Below are positions 60,965-64,000 of a stretch of DNA of 64,000 nucleotides, one piece after another (position 1 is the stretch's first letter; each line of letters begins with the position of its first letter). Under the pieces are notes generated by a model, which worked only from the letters and a program-made list of their open reading frames with translations, searched no databases and was not told the origin of the DNA. Position numbers and translations under genes: made by a program. This DNA is from Saprospirales bacterium (GTDB taxonomy: Bacteria > Bacteroidota > Bacteroidia > Chitinophagales > Saprospiraceae). The stretch lies in contig JADJYG010000004.1 in assembly GCA_016719895.1 (NCBI GenBank), positions 248,001-312,000 on the forward strand. The letters are read 5' to 3'.

Positions 60965-61019
60965 ACGGCGCCGGCGGGCTTTTTCTTTTAATTGATTAAA
61001 CTATTCATCAAGCCAACTC

Positions 61020-62135
61020 ATGCAAATAGGAATTCCAAAAGAAACACACCCCGGAGAGCAGCGTGCCGTCGTGATACCTGGCGATGTAGCCCGCCTGGTA
61101 AAATTGGGAGCGGCCGTTGTAATAGAGTCCGGCCTGGGCGCCGGCATACGCGCTACCGACGCCGATTACGAAAAAAACGGCGCCACCATCCGTTCCAACC
61201 GGAAATCAATATTTCAGGAAAGCGATATCATACTTCGCCTGCGCAAGCCCGCCCCGGCCGATATCGCACTGCTGCGTCCCGGCAGTATTCATATCAGTTA
61301 CCTGGATCCATTTAACGAAAAAGCATTGCTCGCCCAACTGGCCGAACGGGGGGTGAGTGCTATTTCCATGGAATTGATTCCGCGCACCACCCGCGCTCAA
61401 AAAATGGATGCACTCAGCTCGCAGGCAAGCCTGGCCGGCTATGCTGCAGTGGTGCTGGCCGCCGAGCGCACCGACCGGGCCCTCCCGATGATGACCACAC
61501 CGGCAGGAACCATCAATCCGGCACGCGTCTTTATCATTGGCGCCGGAGTTGCAGGATTGCAGGCGATTGCCACGGCAAAACGCCTGGGCGCCCGCGTCGA
61601 TGCCTTCGATACGCGCCCCACCGTAGCTGAGCAGGTGCGCTCCCTGGGCGCCCGTTTCGTCGAAGTTGACTTGGGCGAAACCGGCCAAACCAAAGACGGT
61701 TATGCCAAAGCGCTCACCGAAGAGCAGCTGAAAATACAGCGCGACGCTATGGCCAGACAATGCGCCATGAGCGACATTGTCATCACCACAGCACAAGTTT
61801 TTGGGCGAAAGGCGCCGATCATCGTGACCAAAGAAATGGTGACAGGCATGAAACCTGGCAGTATTATCGTGGATCTGGCGATTGAAACCGGCGGCAACGT
61901 AGAAGGCGCCGTACTCGGCCAGGAAATCGACGTCAACGGCGTGCGCATCCTCGGACTCGAAAACATGGCCGGCCGCGTACCGGTAAATGCCAGCCAAATG
62001 TATTCGGCTAATTTGTACTACCTGGTGGAAGAATTCTGGGACAAAGAAGCCAATTCCATGGTACTCAAACAGGAAGACGATATCCTTCAGGGATGCCTGG
62101 TAACCCATGGTGGTATCATCTGCCGCGACCTTTAA
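61020..62135 (+). CDS. pntAA: Proton-translocating NAD(P)+ transhydrogenase subunit alpha-1
   Basis: 371 residues, the NAD(H)-binding domain I: QIGIPKETHPGEQRAVVIPGDVARL, RTTRAQKMDALSSQASLAGY, IGAGVAGLQAIATAKRLGARVDAFDTRP, and ENMAGRVPVNASQMYSANL. It lacks membrane segments, which are encoded by the next gene, as in the three-gene (AA, AB, B) arrangement. It moves hydride between NADH and NADP+ coupled to proton flow, giving NADPH. Confidence 0.93.
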   Translation: MQIGIPKETHPGEQRAVVIPGDVARLVKLGAAVVIESGLGAGIRATDADYEKNGATIRSNRKSIFQESDIILRLRKPAPADIALLRPGSIHISYLDPFNEKALLAQLAERGVSAISMELIPRTTRAQKMDALSSQASLAGYAAVVLAAERTDRALPMMTTPAGTINPARVFIIGAGVAGLQAIATAKRLGARVDAFDTRPTVAEQVRSLGARFVEVDLGETGQTKDGYAKALTEEQLKIQRDAMARQCAMSDIVITTAQVFGRKAPIIVTKEMVTGMKPGSIIVDLAIETGGNVEGAVLGQEIDVNGVRILGLENMAGRVPVNASQMYSANLYYLVEEFWDKEANSMVLKQEDDILQGCLVTHGGIICRDL

Positions 62136-62189
62136 ATGCCGCGTTTAACCATTCGCCACATCAACCGCATTAATTACAATCAACGTGTT

Positions 62190-62477
62190 ATGGAAGTATT
62201 GATTTTTCTCCTGTTCATCCTTGTATTAGCCATTTTCCTGGGTTTCGAGATCATATCCAAGGTTCCTTCGCTCTTGCACACGCCGCTGATGTCCGGATCG
62301 AATGCCATCTCGGGGATTACCGTAGTGGGCTCCATTTTAGCGGCCGGCCTTGGACAAGGCGAAGACTTGGCAGCAATGCTTGGCGGCGCCGCAGTTGGTT
62401 TTGCCATGATTAATGTTGTCGGCGGTTATTTCGTGACCGACCGTATGCTTCACATGTTTAAGAAAAAAAGTAAATAA
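62190..62477 (+). CDS. pntAB: Transhydrogenase subunit alpha-2 (membrane)
   Basis: 95 residues from ATG 62190; the frame is open upstream but that part lacks the family start. Three hydrophobic helices (VLIFLLFILVLAIFLGFEII; MSGSNAISGITVVGSILAAGLG; MLGGAAVGFAMINVVGGYFVTDRML), with the conserved LHTPLMSGSNAISG. Forms part of the proton channel with PntB. Confidence 0.92.
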   Translation: MEVLIFLLFILVLAIFLGFEIISKVPSLLHTPLMSGSNAISGITVVGSILAAGLGQGEDLAAMLGGAAVGFAMINVVGGYFVTDRMLHMFKKKSK

Positions 62478-62479
62478 GA

Positions 62480-63868
62480 ATGACCCTCGAATCGCTGCTT
62501 AACCTGGTATATATCCTTTCCGCCATCACGTTTATCCTGGGGTTCAAGCTGATGAGCAATCCGGAGTCGGCCCGGCGCGGTAATATCGTGTCCGGTATTG
62601 GTATGATCGCGGCCATCGTTGCCACCCTGATGTTCCCGGAAATTGTTCGCTATCAATTTATCGTAATTGGCATAATTGCCGGCGGCGCGGTCGGCCTGTT
62701 ATTTGCCTACCGTACGCCTATGACCGGTATGCCCCAGATGGTCGGCTTACTCAATGGTTTTGGCGGCCTGGCCAGTTTGCTGGTGGCTTGGGCTGAATTT
62801 ATTGCCCACCCGGAACAAACGATTTTTGGCGGCGGTATTCTGTGGTTGGCGACGCTCATCGGTGCTGTCACATTCTCCGGCTCTATCATTGCATGGGCCA
62901 AATTGGAGGAACGCTTTATTTCCGGCAAACCGATCCTGTATGCCGGCCAAAAATACGTGACACTGCTGGTTATCGCCGGCATCGTAGGTTTGGGTGTATT
63001 GTTTGCCCTCGATGCCGGCGCATCAAATGCCGGTGGATTTCTCGTCATTGTCACAGCACTGGCGCTGATCCTTGGAATATTAGTCGTGATTCCGATCGGA
63101 GGCGCCGACATGCCGGTGGTGATCTGTCTGCTGAACAGCTATTCCGGTATGGCCGCTTGTGCATCCGGGTTTATCGTACAAAACAACCTGCTAATCGTGG
63201 CCGGCGCCTTGGTGGGCGCCAGCGGTATTATCCTGACGCTGATCATGTGCAAGGCAATGAACCGTTCCGTGGCCAACGTATTCCTGGGTGGCTTCGGTTC
63301 GGGTGCACAGGCCAGCACCATGGAAGTCGTCGGTGAAATCAAACCGGTGAAATCCGACGAGGCCTACCTGATGCTGGAAGCCGCTAACAGCGTGCTGATC
63401 GTTCCCGGATATGGATTGGCAGTATCACAGGCGCAGCATGCTGTGCGCGAACTCCTGGAAGCCCTGGAAAAAAACGGAACGGAAGTGCGGTTTGCCATCC
63501 ATCCCGTGGCCGGCCGGATGCCGGGGCATATGAACGTACTGTTGGCCGAAGCCAATATCTCGTATGATGCCATGGTGGAGATGGATGCCGTGAACCCGAC
63601 AATGGAAACGGTTGATGTTTGTATGATCATTGGCGCCAACGACGTGGTGAACCCTGCAGCCCTGGAAGACAAAGCCAGTCCGCTTTGGGGTATGCCTATC
63701 ATCGAGGCGCACCGGGCCCGTACCGTAATCGTCATGAAACGCTCGATGGGTAAAGGCTTCGCCGGCGTTGAAAACCCGCTGTTTTTCCGAAATAATACCC
63801 GAATGCTTTTTGGCGATGCCAAAGCCAGCTTGCAAGCGCTGGTGAATGAGTTTAAAACAGGGCATTAG
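62480..63868 (+). CDS. pntB: Transhydrogenase subunit beta
   Basis: 462 residues. The N-terminal membrane part has eight to nine helices and GADMPVVICLLNSYSGMAACASGF. The C-terminal NADP(H)-binding domain III shows VPGYGLAVSQAQHAVREL, HPVAGRMPGHMNVLLAEA, IGANDVVNPAA, and KRSMGKGFAGVENPLFF. It starts two bases after pntAB. The Pnt enzyme would supply NADPH to reductive steps or balance NADH made from sulfur or aromatic oxidation. Confidence 0.94.
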   Translation: MTLESLLNLVYILSAITFILGFKLMSNPESARRGNIVSGIGMIAAIVATLMFPEIVRYQFIVIGIIAGGAVGLLFAYRTPMTGMPQMVGLLNGFGGLASLLVAWAEFIAHPEQTIFGGGILWLATLIGAVTFSGSIIAWAKLEERFISGKPILYAGQKYVTLLVIAGIVGLGVLFALDAGASNAGGFLVIVTALALILGILVVIPIGGADMPVVICLLNSYSGMAACASGFIVQNNLLIVAGALVGASGIILTLIMCKAMNRSVANVFLGGFGSGAQASTMEVVGEIKPVKSDEAYLMLEAANSVLIVPGYGLAVSQAQHAVRELLEALEKNGTEVRFAIHPVAGRMPGHMNVLLAEANISYDAMVEMDAVNPTMETVDVCMIIGANDVVNPAALEDKASPLWGMPIIEAHRARTVIVMKRSMGKGFAGVENPLFFRNNTRMLFGDAKASLQALVNEFKTGH

Positions 63869-63869
63869 C

Positions 63870-63907
63870 TTCGACTTTACCCCTTTGTGATCACAGCTAA
63901 AGTCGAA
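63870..63907. terminator. Terminator-like hairpin after pntB
   Basis: TTCGACTTTA at 63870-63879 pairs perfectly with TAAAGTCGAA at 63898-63907; pairing extends outward by TTAG/CTAA with one bulged C. It begins within two bases of the pntB stop and also lies beyond the end of the convergent VOC gene, so it can serve both strands. The loop contains TGTGATCACA. Confidence 0.65.
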
Positions 63908-63938
63908 CTAAGACGTACGAAGTACCTCATATTTTTCG

Positions 63939-64000
63939 TCAAATCTGTTCCCACAATTCAATTTTATTGCCTTCCGGATCCATGATCCAGGCAAATTTGC
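63939..64000 (-). CDS. VOC/glyoxalase-family protein, C-terminal end only
   Basis: The minus strand encodes KFAWIMDPEGNKIELWEQI and a stop at 63939-63941. This is the typical C-terminal strand of vicinal-oxygen-chelate proteins, where the final glutamate ligates metal. The rest lies beyond the window, so the reaction cannot be judged. Confidence 0.75.
   Translation of the reverse strand, partial: KFAWIMDPEGNKIELWEQI

Noticed and set aside
63885..63896. TGTGATCACA as another CRP-type operator
   Set aside because: It has no six-base spacer between half-sites, lies in the loop of the pntB terminator, and precedes no gene start.

Overview
The window looks like a chromosomal segment of a Bacteroidota bacterium. 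The evidence is a TonB-dependent receptor with an N-terminal carboxypeptidase-regulatory-like domain, several upstream elements matching the Bacteroidota promoter pattern (TTG, about 20 nt, then TAnnTTTG), small intergenic repeats, and a protein repertoire typical of that phylum. G+C is moderately high in most genes. I cannot name the genus. No rRNA, tRNA or CRISPR array was seen.

Layout. (1) 1-4.4 kb: a patchwork of a truncated hydrolase, an SthA-type transhydrogenase, a Uma2 fragment, small unknown genes, an XRE regulator with a perfect upstream palindrome, and a frameshifted gene. (2) 4.4-12.8 kb: a CRP-type regulator translationally coupled to a fused Fe-S/NrfD-like membrane protein and a molybdopterin oxidoreductase (best read as SoeBC + SoeA, sulfite to sulfate). 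A DUF4143 ATPase lies on the other strand, followed by a SulP sulfate-type permease. (3) 12.9-29.5 kb: a sulfur-oxidizing heterodisulfide-reductase-like (sHdr) locus: TusA, DsrE proteins, lipoate ligase, two GcvH-like lipoate-binding proteins (LbpA), sHdrC1-B1-A-H, a fused C/B protein (B3-like), a lipoate-assembly set (LipS2, ligase, LipS1), EtfBA and a membrane Fe-S oxidoreductase (EMO-like). This is the layout I know as type II sHdr. (4) 29.5-33.2 kb: a frameshifted radical SAM gene, a secreted protein, two long hairpins, DUF2267 and glucokinase. (5) 33.2-56.2 kb: a long same-strand anaerobic aromatic-degradation operon. It starts with hemerythrin and class I ATP-dependent benzoyl-CoA reductase (bcrC, B, A, an unknown 613-aa gene, D), then a CoA ligase and a second HgdB-type/activator pair whose activator is fused to a ketopantoate-reductase-like domain. 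It continues with thiolase, Had, Oah, Dch, a 3-hydroxyacyl-CoA dehydrogenase/enoyl-CoA hydratase fusion, an SDR, and 4-hydroxybenzoyl-CoA reductase (fused gamma-alpha plus beta). (6) 56.2-64 kb: an E2-like acyltransferase, a TonB receptor, a lipoprotein, a small membrane protein, the proton-translocating transhydrogenase pntAA-AB-B, and the edge of a VOC-family gene.

How it fits together. Sulfane sulfur would be passed by TusA/DsrE to sHdr-LbpA and oxidized to sulfite. SoeABC would oxidize sulfite to sulfate, and SulP could move sulfate. Electrons could enter the quinone pool through EtfAB and the membrane Fe-S protein. An identical 16-base CRP-like palindrome stands before the regulator-soe operon and before tusA-sHdr, suggesting one regulon. 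The aromatic operon would reduce 4-hydroxybenzoyl-CoA to benzoyl-CoA, dearomatize it, open the ring and carry out beta-oxidation. A lithotrophic sulfur module beside a complete class I benzoyl-CoA pathway in a Bacteroidota-like genome is the most striking feature. Three apparent frameshifts (3.8-4.2 kb minus strand, about 30.35 kb and about 34.17 kb) could be real or assembly errors.
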